In this document: piece after piece, positions 20,774 through 32,187 of the stretch
How the letters are laid out: each line of letters begins with the position of its first letter
Numbering within the stretch: the first letter of the stretch is position 1
Origin: Haplosporangium gracile
Taxonomy: Eukaryota > Mortierellomycota > Mortierellomycetes > Mortierellales > Mortierellaceae
DNA: 49,512 bases
Reading direction: 5' to 3'
Assembly: GCA_015499985.1 (NCBI GenBank)
Contig: JAAAUF010000155.1
Coordinates: 7,448 to 56,959, forward strand
The notes under the pieces: generated by a model
Told to the model about the DNA's origin: nothing
Databases searched by the model: none
The model's input: only the letters and a program-made list of their open reading frames with translations
Position numbers and translations under genes: made by a program

Positions 20774-22229
20774 ATGTCTGACACTGAAAAAACCAGCGTT
20801 GAAGAGCGTGAAAAGAAGAGATCTTTGCCTACCGACGATTCAGACGATCACGATTCCGACTCTGAGGATCGCCGCCACAAGCGCGCCGCCGTGAATGACT
20901 CCAACTCTTCTTCGCCCCAGCGTCCTCAGCACCGTCGTCGCAACTCTGATGATGCCTGTAGGTGTCTTTATTTTTTTTTATTTTTGTTTTCTTTGGATCC
21001 GTTGAACATATGTGATGGAGGAGAGGCGTTCCTGAATATGTTTCATGGCAATTTAATTTACATGCTAATTTGAACTCATATTATTTTGCATTTTTTTTTA
21101 GCGAGAGCCAAGGCTGAGGGTGCCGAGGGTGATATTCCACCAACCACTGCTTTAAGATCGATTGTTTCGACCAAAGATGCTGGAGTGATCATCGGTAAGT
21201 CTGGCAAGAACGTCAGTGAGATCCGTGAACAGTCTGGAGCCAAGGTCACCATCTCTGAGATGATCCCCGGTGCCTATGAACGTATCTTGACCGTCTCTGG
21301 CCCCCTCGATACCGTCGCCAAGGTACTATTTCCTTTCGACACCTATCATAAAAATTGATGATTCGGCGCGATGTTGGAGACTTACTGTTATTTCATCTTC
21401 TCTCATGAACTTATAGGCCTACTCGTTGGTCGCGCAGAAGGTGATTGCTGAGCACATTGAGCCTGACGCAGCACCCGAGACAGAGTCGACGGCGATTCGT
21501 CTGTTGGTTGCACACCACCGCATGGGTTCTGTGATTGGCAAGTTGGGATCCAAGATCAAGGAGATTCAGGAGGCCTCTGGTGCCCGTTTGGTTGCTTCGG
21601 AGGAGATCTTGCCCGCTTCGACCGAGCGCACGATCACGATCACCGGTGTCCCTGACGCCATCCACATTGCCGTCTATCACGTCGGCGTTGTCCTTCAGGA
21701 GCATAGCGAGCGCGATCGTAACGCCAGCGTAATTCCCTACAGACCCATGGGCCGTAGCGCCTTCCAGGGCCCCCCTGCCGGCGGCATGGGTGGTTACCCA
21801 CCCCACCATGGCTCGTCCTCTCACCATCACCACCAGCAGCCTTACTACGGAGGATACCCCTCGCACGGTGGAATGGGATACGGTCAGGACTACATGCCCC
21901 CTTCGTCGTCGCGTGGCGGCAGTGGCGGTCATGGCGGATATGGAAGCAGCGGAGGAGCCGCTGGCGGTGCAGGAGGCATGAGCGGTGGGCCCGGCTCTGT
22001 CGCACAGCAAATCTTCATTCCCAACGATATGGTCGGCAGCGTGATCGGCAAGGGCGGTTCGAAGATCAACGAGATCCGTCAGATGTCTGGATCGCACATC
22101 AAGATTGCAGAGCCCCAGAACAATGGCGCGAACGAGCGTCTGGTCACCATCACCGGAACCCCTGAGTCCAACCAGATGGCCATCTATATGCTCTACCAGC
22201 GTCTCGAGAGCGAGAAGGCCCGTCAGTAA
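20774..22229 (+). CDS. Three-KH-domain RNA-binding protein, Rnc1/Pbp2-like
   Basis: Exons 20774-20957, 21102-21322 and 21417-22229 give 405 residues in one open frame; both introns are GT-AG (144 and 94 nt). Residues 1-75 are charged and disordered (acidic Asp/Ser run, then Arg-rich). KH1 spans about 78-145 with GKSG at 93-96, KH2 about 161-228 with GKLG at 176-179, and KH3 about 330-399 with GKGG at 346-349. All three GxxG loops are intact, so single-stranded RNA (or C-rich DNA) binding is expected for each. A Gly/His/Ser/Tyr-rich linker separates KH2 and KH3, as in the PCBP/hnRNP K group; closest fungal types are S. pombe Rnc1 and yeast Pbp2/Hek2, which act in mRNA stability and localisation. 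The ATG follows a CT-rich leader. It is convergent with the dihydrouridine synthase gene, with 330 bp between stops. Confidence 0.92.
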
Positions 22230-22559
22230 AAATAACGTCGGGTTGATAAGGTGTCTGAGAAACAAAGAGTATGCAAGCTGCGTCCGGAGGCTAAAGAGTC
22301 CAAGAGAGATACAGGGAGACATACACGATTATGAGAAATGAATCACGCCCTATATTTGTCCTTTTTTTTGCTTCCTCGCGAATAGGTCCGTAATTTGCTG
22401 CTGAATAATGCTATTGCTTTTTTTTTTGGCTACCCTTCCTTGTCATTTTTTTATGTTATACTTGTGATTCATTAAGGATGGTTATGCATGTACACATGAT
22501 AGGATACTGTGGAGGTTACGAATGCAAAAATATATTGTACAGTCTAAATTATTGTCTAC
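22230..22559. other. Convergent 3' spacer
   Basis: Short AT-rich spacer between the KH gene (+) and the dihydrouridine synthase gene (-), presumably both 3' UTRs. It contains T10 near 22419-22428 and T8 near 22362-22369. Nothing else seen. Confidence 0.6.
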
Positions 22560-24552
22560 TCATACACACCCGGAAACCACCTTGGACGACTCGCCATCCT
22601 CATTGTCCGACTGAACTTCAGTCTCAGAAGCAGAGCTATTGAAATCCATCTCTTCCAGCATGAGACGGACATCACGGACAATATCCGGGAGGGGTTTGGT
22701 CTTTGGTAAGATGGTGGCAGCCAGACGACGACGGTACTCGCGGCCTCTCCGTCCGCCATAGAGCATTTTCAGAGGCGCCATCACCACTGCGTTTGAGTGG
22801 GGTGTTCCGCGTGTGTGTTCTGTTAGCACGTATTCTAGGTACTCGTCGATGATTTCTTCAGTTGATTTCAATTCCGATGCTGGTATTTTGTGGTATGCTA
22901 CGACGGTGAATGAAAAATTGAAGAGGAAAGAAAGGAAGTTGCAAGGCGGGCGTTAGTTTATCTAAACTTGTAAGGCTGTTTCTTGCCAAGTCTGGGATCA
23001 AAAGGTGGGGCGCTTTGTTCTTATATTCATTACCGGCATCGACTTTTGTAAGGAACATGGGTCGATCCATGACTTCACGTCCAATCATGATCCCGTCAAC
23101 TAGCTCGAGCTGTTCCTTGATCTGCTGGGTCGTATTGAACCCTCCATTGATCGTGATCGTCAGATGTGGGAAATCCTTTGCCAGCTAAAAAAAATTACAC
23201 GTTTTGTATCAGCGATATTAAAGAGAAAAAAAAAGTTGTTAAATATCTTAGTCGACCCATTTCCATGCGGACGAAAAAATAATTAATTACTAAGAGCCTC
23301 CGATTACAGTAACTTGCTGTAAAAAGTTCCGTACCTGATAGACGACTTCATATTTCAAAGGCGGAACACTCCGGTTCTGTTTTGGCGACAAGCCTTTGAG
23401 CCAGCATTTGCGCGCATGGACAATGAAATGAGTCACGGGTGTCGTGGTCGAAATCAGCCTAATAAAGTCGCAGAGGTGTTCATAGGAGTCAAGGTTGTCG
23501 ACGCCGATTCGACACTTGACAGTAATAGGGATCTTGACGCCGACTTTGACCATTTCTTGAATAATATCGACGACAGTCTGTGGGGTCTTCATTAATACAG
23601 CTCCAAAGGCACCCTTCTGCACCCTTGGACTCGGGCAGCCCACTAGTTCAATAATAGACAATAAATGGTTAGTTTGACCTTTCTTGTCTCCATTTTGATC
23701 CACAGCGGACCCGTTTCCATGCTTCACTCTCCAATTAGTCCTCCTCTCTCCCCTGAACTATCACTACTACCTATCCTGAGCAAAACACAAAAGAGATAAA
23801 AATAAAAAATAAAAAACAGCGTACCATTGAGATTAAGTTCCTTATACCCATTCTCCTGGACCAAAAGCGCAGCTTTAGCCATGGGCTCCAGTTCAGACCC
23901 ACCCAACTGCACAACCTTCCCCTCCCAGGGCTCACCAAAAAAGTTGAATAGGTCTTTTGGGTTGTAGACTAGAGCGTTGCAGTGAATCATTTCTGTATAG
24001 AGTGTGAAATTTGGAGAGATGATTTGACATAACTTCAGGAAGTGCTATTACATGATAAAAAATACGAGGTATAATAGTAAGGTAAAGGTTAATGATGAGT
24101 AAAATAGGGTCGTTTCGATTGTGAGCGTCAAAAGTCAAGCGACAGACTGGTTTAAGTTGCTCGATTGAGTGTTGTAATGAAAAAGAAAGGCTTACAGAGG
24201 TGGTAACGTCGACCATGGGCGCAACGGCAATTGGCATCGGGATCCGACGAGGATTCACCGGCCGTCCCGACGCCAACACTGTTGACTCAACACTTTCTCT
24301 AGCCACTGCTGCTGCTCTTTCAACAGCCACATCCTGCAATCGCAGTTGCTGTAACTGCCCCTGAACTTCCAAAGACATATTAGAGCTATGTGTCATAAAC
24401 GTCCGCTGGTGAGTTTGTTGCTGACGCTGATGGAGCAAAGAAGTGATGGCGGCTGGTGTGATCGTGCGCAAGAGGGTGGATGTTGTCCTGTGAGAAAGAA
24501 GAGGAGAGAGTGCCAAACGCTGAATCTGTCGCAGTCCGTGAAAGCCAAGCAT
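22560..24552 (-). CDS. dusA: tRNA-dihydrouridine synthase, DusA type, mitochondrial-like
   Basis: Exons (minus) 24552-24196, 24044-23825, 23642-23335, 23184-23034 and 22897-22560 give 457 residues; all introns are GT-AG (136-182 nt). The enzyme uses FMN and NADPH to reduce uridine in the tRNA D-loop. Core: AVAPMVDVT (about 110-118), LYTEMIHCNAL, QLGGSE, then NLNVGCPSPRVQKG with the catalytic Cys at 195, TVKCRIGVD, HARKCWLKGLSPKQNR, ITINGGFN and MIGREVMDRP. The 'GLSPKxNR' stretch and the C-terminal GxxGxREYRRRLA helix are DusA hallmarks rather than Dus1-4. Residues 1-50 are Arg/Leu/Ser/Thr-rich without acidic residues, as in a mitochondrial presequence; this is why I chose the ATG at 24552. 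The frame is open upstream but without an ATG. A Ser/Glu-rich acidic tail (about 430-452) is extra. Confidence 0.9.
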
Positions 24553-25001
24553 GCCTTTCCTTTGTTCCTTTGTTCCTTTCTTCCTTTGTTCCTGAAGAAG
24601 TGAATGGAATGCCAACACAAGAAAAGGGATAAAAAAAAAAAAACGTTGCCAATTTGGGCGGAGCCTTGCCCCATAATAGTGACTGTCTTCCTATAATTGA
24701 CAGCTGCCACTAAAAAAAAAATCAGCCAAGCAGAAAAGCACAAACGGGCATCGTTTTATAACGCATGGGACGTATGCAAAAGTGCTGTGGACTTTATTTT
24801 GGTATGAGGGAGAGGAGTAGGAATTATGTTACAAATGTGTAAAGGAGGAAAAGGCAAACGAAAATGTGAATGCTGGGGAGGGTGGGAGTGAGTTTTTTGT
24901 TTTTTTTCTTGGTGGTATGTATGAATGTGTATATGCAAAGAAAAAAACAAAAGAAAGAAAAAAAAGATTGAACAAAGAAGATAAAGGAGAGAACAAGAAA
25001 C
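24553..25001. other. Spacer between dihydrouridine synthase start and VTC stop
   Basis: Promoter region of the dihydrouridine synthase gene and 3' UTR of the VTC gene (both minus). It contains a TTCCTTTGT-type imperfect repeat at 24556-24592 and A-runs at 24632-24643 and 24713-24721. No coding sequence supported. Confidence 0.5.
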
Positions 25002-28000
25002 TTAGTCGGATCCGATCTCCTCGCTGGTAGGGTAGGCGCGCGCAAGAGCGTTCAATCCAACAACAACAACCAGACACAAGGTTGTCACCACAGGCAACAG
25101 ACGAGTCCGGACCCATCGAGTCTTGAACAACGACGACCGACTCTGATATTGCTGCTGAGTCGTAACGCTCGAAGAAGAGTTGGACCTCGACAGGAGTCCC
25201 GTCCGCTCATTGACATTGTTCTTGGTGCTGATGCACGTCGTCGAGTAAGGCATCACATCCGGATCCTGCTCGTCATCATCATTCACACCGCGGTTCCGGC
25301 CATCCATACGGATCAGATGTGCCCAGACAGAGGTGCCCATGCAGAGACAGCTGACCACCAAAAAGATCGACGCCGCCTCCATACCAATGCCGTCGCCCAG
25401 GTTCATCAGCGCCAGGACTAGGCCGACAAACAACAGTCCGAGATTGACAACCGACAACCCGGTCCACATCAATGAGCTCGTACTGTATCGACGTCCCGAG
25501 CTACCATAATAGTAGTGGTTCCTGCTGCTGAATAGGTTGCTCCAGAAGGACTCGTCTTCTCCTACTTGGTGGTGCTGCTGCTGGGACTCAAGATCATCCA
25601 AACTATCGTATCCCGACCGCGAGCTCATAAAGGGGATCCAGCCGGACAAGTGATCGAACCATCGACGGGCAGTGCTCTTCTTGAACGTAACACGCTTTCT
25701 TCTCTTCCTGGACGAGGAAGTAGGCGACGATGCTGTTGAAGAAGCCGACGACGAGGAACCATACCCTTCACTGCCACCTCCATTCCGGAATCCAGACTCG
25801 TACCGTCCGTTCCGACTCTGCAGGCTGGTATTTGATCCCTTCTTCTTCAGACAGCTGATCACAGGACGAGTCACCTTGGGCAATGGAGGAGGACCGTTTT
25901 TCTTCTTTTGGGCATCGACAAACGCAGCCTCTGCTCCTTCCTGACGCTCAATCATCATCCGCGAGACAGCCACCAGATCCTGGACCTCCTCATCAAACGT
26001 TACTCCCGGTGGGGTATAAGTGTCCTGCTCCTGGGCAGTGTTCTTGCTAGAGGAACCAGAACGACGAGGGGAAGACTTTGAGGAGGATCCATTCTTTTCG
26101 CTTGACTTCCTGAGGGGAGAAGAGGGCGAGCCAGAATCAGATATTGTAGTGGCATCGGTCGAGCCTCCGGATGTCATGGTGTTGTTGGATCCCGAGTTGG
26201 AGTTGGAATCCTGAAGAGATGAGCGATGAGAGAATCCACCCGTCAACATTGCGGGCTTGCGGATATCACGATCCATATCAGACAACTATAAAGAATATAA
26301 CAAAATGAACGAAGGAAGGTTGTTAAAAAAAATCCAGCTGGACAATAACAAAAAAAAACAAAAAAAAACGGGATGGGATGTCTTACCCAGAATGGCAAAA
26401 GCCCCACACAGGACTCGTACAAGGTGGCAATCGCATGCTGGTCCTTTGTAAAGTTGGGCACCATCTCAACCAAGTGGCTCTGTCCAATGGTGTCAACCCA
26501 GCTGGGAATCTCTTCCTGGGGCTCTGTCAACGTCCGGATTTGCATGATCGCATAGGGGAATCTGACAATGTTGTGTTCGGGCACCTGAGAGAAGGGGTAG
26601 TTCTCCGCCTGCAACTCCGTGGGGACCCAGGGACGCTCAAACAAGTCCGAGGGCTCCAATGCCTTCTCACGGACCATGACCACATCTGTATCAATCGTAA
26701 TCCGGACACGGGCATCGCCAGGCACCTGGAAGGCCGTCCTGTTGAAAAAGGTCTGGATCACAGGCTGAAGTCCACGCTTCTTGATCCGAGACTGAACAAT
26801 CCGGGTCGACGCCTCAAACTCTTGAATCTCTTGCTCCGTCTTTTGTCCCGCCAGACGTAGCTGCTCCAGCATCTTGTCGATCTTGGCTGATCCTTGAAGG
26901 AGCTTGGGAACATTCTTGGACTTGATCTGGAAACGATGCTTGGTCACAATAGGCTCATCCAGATTGGAGGACGGAGCGGAGGTTGCGCCTGGCGACGACG
27001 ACGAAGAGGACGATGATGACGTGGACGATGATGATCCATTGCTCGATTGGATACTCCGCTGCTGGTGCTCCACCCACATCTGCTTCTGTTCAGAACCATA
27101 CCATCGGAGACGGACCGTCTCGCTGCGGTCTCGATGTTCCACCTGAGACATGTAAAGATCAAAGCCAGTATTGTCCAGATAAACGGATGAGACGGGGCTC
27201 TCGCTGGCAAGATAGGAGCTCAGTTGACTGGTCGAACGATGGGAAGAGTTCAGAGCGGGCGTAGGCTCGTAGACAACCAGAGGCAGGTACTTAAGAATCA
27301 ACATCTTGAGGTCCATAATACTGTCGGGATGCACCCAGAAGGCAGTCTTCTTGGATATGCACCCGGGGTGCTCCAGCTCTTCGTCCTCTTCCGAATCAAT
27401 TGACTGAGCCTTGGTGACTGCCGGTGCGGTACCTGTGCGGACAATGTTGTAGAGAGTCGAGAGGCGGCTGACGAGGGGGGCAAAGCTCTCTTTGTGGAAA
27501 GGGAAATTGTTAAGCTGCAAGTTCATAAAGTGAGCGCGGAGGGTGAAGTCGGTGTGCTTGTCATGCTTCTTGATGATCTTGAGGAAGGCAGTGTAGTTGA
27601 GGCGCTGGAAGTGGGCCAGGTCTTGCAAGTCCTGGGTAATCTTGTTGATCTCGGACTCTGTCACGACGAAGGATGCCAGTGTGAGTTTCTCGGACGACTT
27701 GCCAGACGGCAACTGGTGCTGTCGAATCGTGAACTCACAGTGCTCGGTCCGCCTCTGGACCTCGCCCAACTTCATTGTTTGAAATGATGCGACCTAAATT
27801 CGATTGGACACAAAGGAGAGTAAGGAAAAGGAAAGGAAAGGAAAATGCGTACAATGCGCACCAACCAAGGAAAACAGGGGGTAAACAAAAGACAAGCAAG
27901 TAAGCGAAAGAAAAAAAAAGGGATAGAAAGGGGGTTAAGCAGGGTCACCATAAGAAGTGCTATTTTAGTCAAGACTATGCTAGAAAAATAACAAAAATGC

Positions 28001-28232
28001 GACCAAAAGATGGTATGATAGAGAATCCTCCATTTTTTCTTGATGATGTTGTAGTGTATGTTACCTTTTCGAGCTCGGCATTCAACAGCTTAACAAAGTC
28101 AGCCTCGTCCTGCTCTGTGAAGGCTCTCTCGTGACTCCTGGACTTGAGGTGGGCCTTGAGGCCATCATAGTCGACAAAGTGGTACTTCCAATGAGGAGCG
28201 CGGTTTGCCTTGAGCTGTGAGCCGAATTTCAT
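25002..28232 (-). CDS. VTC2: SPX-VTC-DUF202 subunit, VTC2/VTC3-like
   Basis: Exons (minus) 28232-28065, 27793-26387 and 26285-25002 give 952 residues; introns are 271 and 101 nt, GT-AG. This is a subunit of the vacuolar transporter chaperone complex, which makes polyphosphate from ATP and moves it into the vacuole. SPX domain at 1-175: MKFG start, Tyr22 and Lys26, and the Lys128/131/132/135 cluster that bind inositol pyrophosphates. Tunnel (TTM) domain about 200-525: VRLRWYG (R284, R286), NRTAFQVPGD and RVRI are kept. By alignment from memory to yeast Vtc4, four active-site positions are changed: K200 to Ala207, K281 to Gln300, E426 to Gln474, K455 to Asn503. That fits an accessory Vtc2/Vtc3 type rather than the catalytic Vtc4. 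A poly-Ser insert lies in the TTM domain. A long disordered basic/Ser segment (about 540-760) precedes three membrane segments (about 797-819, 827-847, 921-943). Confidence 0.92.
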
Positions 28233-30885
28233 TTGCTATGGGCGGTAGTGGTTCTCTTTGTTGTTTGTTTGCTTGTTTGTTTGTTGGTGCTGTTGTTGTT
28301 GTTGCCTTTAGAATAGAAAAGAGAGTAGGGAGGTGGTTGAGTACCGATCAAGTAGAGAAAGGGGAAGGGGCAGTTGTGTGTGAAATGTACGGATCACGTA
28401 GAGTAGGTGCTGTTTTTTAAAAGGAGGAAACTGAAGGACAGTATTGCGGAAGAGGGAAAGAGATGGAGACAGGGAAAAAATGGTGAATAATCCGTCCAGC
28501 ATTGAAGAAAATGCATGTTGAAGTGAAGAGAAAAGACAAAAGAAGGAAGACAAGGGTTAGGATTCGATTCACATGCGATCTTTTGCTTGGACCACCCACC
28601 CGTTTTGATAAGGGTCTGGTCTTCTTCGTCTCTTGTGTTCCCTAGAATTCTCACACCCAGACCAAACACCCAATAGGATAGCGATTGATAATGAACACTT
28701 CACAACAACAAACTGACTACCACCGTCCTTTCTCATTTCTGCCACATATGACAGGCGATGAGGGACACGAGCCCACGTCCAGACGAACAAGAGGTTTGCA
28801 ACAACAAACCAGCTTTGTTCGCCATGGACATCATCGCATCGACATATCTTTGAACGGTCCGTTGTCCATGTATATTATTTTTGTCTCTTTCATCTCTCAT
28901 CGTCCGGTTGTTTGTTCCTACCGCCAGATGGACTCTTCATATCTGATTCCTCAAGACTGAAGCAAAGGGGGAAAAGGGGGAAAATGAAAAAATTGAGGCT
29001 GAGATGGATGAGGGGACCAATTATGATCGATTGCTGCACCATCCGCCTCTGTCGTCTACTGTCCTTGGTCCATGGTCCATGGTCGCAATATGGCCTTTCT
29101 TTTTGCTGTCCATCTTGACAAGTTTTTCCCGAATAAAAAACACCGCTCTTGACTTGCATTGATTGCGTTACCTTGTAGATTGTCCAATGGGCGAAATGCT
29201 CTGCTCGGAAGACCAAGGAAACGTTGTATGGGAATGTTGCTCCTGAAAAAAGAAAAAAGAAAAAGAAAAAGTCGGGTTAGATGAATGTGTTTCTTTTTCT
29301 AAACAGCAAGAAGGAAAAGATGGGAGGAAAAAGGGACAATCCCGTATCGCTTTCATGAAAAGAAAGGCTTGGTTGAACGAAACTGCAATTAAGAGCTTCA
29401 ACTCAAAGAAATCGAGCAATGGAGCTAAAAAGTCCTAACGCCAGACTCAGACGTACTCTGTCCACTGAATCGCTCTGTCAACGAAGAAAAAAGGAAAATA
29501 GAGGGAAGGAGAGGATTGAAGAGAGAAGAAGAGAAATGAGAATGAGAAGGGGAATATAAAAGAAAAGAAGAGAGAAGGAACAAGATTCGAGATAAGTAGC
29601 GATACGGACGTGCAACAAAATGCAAGAATGTTATGCAGCGAATGTGACAGGGAAAAGAAAAAGGTAAATGGAAAAAAAAAAAAAAAGGCTACATAAAAGA
29701 ACCAAGAAAAAGGGACTACAAAGCAAGGCAATGCAATGCAACAGGGGGGTGAATGGATAGGATGGGATGAGATGGATGGATGGATGCCATGCGTATTACC
29801 ATGCACACTGCATGCGAGAGTCTAGAAAGGTGTCGTGTGGGTGTGGGGCATGTAATGGGTCGGTGGGTCGTGTCCTCTTCTGTTTACTTTTGTCTTCCGT
29901 GTCTTGCGCCTGTAAAGGATAGAACAGCCAGCCCATCCTCTCCCGTCCTTCCCATTGCCCTATTTCCCTGCCCCTTACATATTTTCCACTTCACACCTGC
30001 TTGAGAAGAAAGAATTGCGGAACAAAACAAACAAAGAAAACAAACAAAGAAAACAAACAGAAGAAACACTGCAGTCACACCCATAGATACATAAAGGAAC
30101 AAGAGATAAAGGATAGAGTGGGGAAGAGGGGATAAGCCAGTCGAGCCATCGTCGCTTCTTCTTCTTGCCTTTTTGCACCATTTGCCTTCACTTCCACACT
30201 TATTCTGTAGCTCCTGTTTACTAAGAAAAATCGTCCAATCCTCGGTAACAAACCCGAGGGCATCCAATGGGGGAGAGAAAAACCATAAACGATGGTCTTT
30301 GCATCCGTCTCATAACCTTTTATTCCCATGGGCGACATATCTCTCCCTTTCCCCCTTCAATTGCTTACTGCTAAGGTGAAGAAAAAAAGATAACTTTTTT
30401 TTCGTCGTCAACAAAAAAACAGAGTGAAATAACTATTCCCCCTGCTCTCCCGTATTTGCTCTCAAGCCAATTTCAACCTTCTTGTTTTCTTCTTCTTACA
30501 CAAGGTCGTGTGGTGTCGTGCAAGATAAAACGAACCCTTGCCAACGTAGCATCAACAAAACAAAACAAAAAAAAATGAAAGAGGCATGAACACACAGGCC
30601 ACTTTTTTTTTTTCGCCGCAACCCTACCTCGCATATTGCATGCCCCTTTCTCGCACTTTTTCTTATCCCCTTTCTCCTATCCGTTCTTTGCCTTAACCCC
30701 TTTAATTTCTGCCTCCCGCCTTTTAAAACCCTAGTTACTTTTAAAGGGAGAGACACAAAAGCACCACTAGCCGCGACACGACTTATTTGTATCTTCTATT
30801 CGTCTTCCCTACCCTTTTTGTCCGCTGTACGCAATGATCAAACGACCCTTCCCATTAAGATATATAAAAAACTGACTGGAAGGGA

Positions 30886-30954
<69 letters not shown>
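30886..30954. repeat. (GA)n microsatellite
   Basis: About 34 GA units with one GAAAG interruption at 30901-30905. The longest simple repeat in the window. Confidence 0.95.
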
Positions 30955-30957
<3 letters not shown>

Positions 30958-32163
30958 GAACACAGAGATGAGAATAACACGATTTGACTCAAAAAACAAG
31001 CACCGTTGTAATCCTCGTCCTCGATTGCGACAGTGATAACAACAGGAAGAGATGCAACATTGAAGGGGTTGGAAGGGGGAGGAAAAGGAGGTTGGAGAAA
31101 GCCAAAGAGGGATCCTCATTGTATGTTGCTTGTAGTGTTGTTGTCGTATAATAATTGTTCTCTCGAGAGTCAAGGAAAATAGAAAGCACAGGACAGTCCA
31201 TGGAAATGAAAATGAAATGCGCTGGCCGAAGCGAGCGGGAGTTTTGGACCTTAGACCCAGCCAGGTAAAAAGGACTATTAGAGTGGGCCGTGTCAAAGAA
31301 AGAGGAAAACAAGGTTCCCATCATAAATTGGCCCATTTCCTCATAACACACTATGGTAATGATGGTGAGCTCTTCCTCTATCCCTCAACCCACTAGACTA
31401 AGATAGGGCCTGTTCATTGTCATCTCTTCATGAGGATTATCCTTGAAGATAGATAGTAATTAAACAGCTGCTGCCACCCACTTCCTCCGCGTGTTTTGTT
31501 AAACAGATGAAGAATAAACAGGTGATGAAAAGAAAACGGATTTCTGCAAGGAAAACAGAACAAACAAAGAAAAAAGATACATAGGCAACGATACCATTCT
31601 GTACCGATTTATGGACTGAGGGAAATCAAAAGGCAAAAAAGAAAGACTAGAAGGAATCCCTCATCGGGGCTGAATGGCACAAATGACGGACAGGGTATAA
31701 CCCCAACCCGCCCCAATTTGCGTATGTAAGCGCCACCCTGATGTGCATTCGTCTCCTTTTTCTTCTATACAGAAAACAAAATGAAACTCCCGCTTCCATT
31801 TCACTTGCATACAAATGAAAATGAAAAAGAAAAAAATGAAGGGAAAGAAGAGAAGTGTCTATATTCTTATTCTTACAAATGACTTACCTGGTTTTTGTGT
31901 ATGTGAATGTAAGATAGATGGTGGTACAACAACGGACTATCGATGATGTGATCGTGCGAGAAAAGTTGGAGAGGGCGTGTCGTATGTCGTATTTTTGAAT
32001 GTCGTATGTTCCTAGAGGATGATGTCGTTGTCGTTTGTTGATGATTTGGAGGATGTGCGTTAGTTAGTGCGACGATGTGGTTAAATTGTATTGTTGGGGA
32101 CAAGAGAAGGGTATGGTATGGTGTTGTGGGTATGAGTAGGAGTAGTGCTGACAACCAAGGCAA

Positions 32164-32187
32164 GTGGTGGTGGTGGTGGTGGTGGGT
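32164..32187. repeat. (TGG)n microsatellite
   Basis: About eight TGG/GGT units; a second shorter tract is at 32287-32301. Confidence 0.9.

Noticed and set aside
21411..22322. 303-codon minus-strand frame
   Set aside because: Shadow of the third exon of the KH gene.
24553..24618. Extended N-terminus for the dihydrouridine synthase
   Set aside because: The frame is open but begins with GTG, not ATG, and spans a simple repeat; the ATG at 24552 starts a better presequence.
30818..31036. Frame of Glu-Arg repeats
   Set aside because: It is the (GA)n microsatellite in translation.
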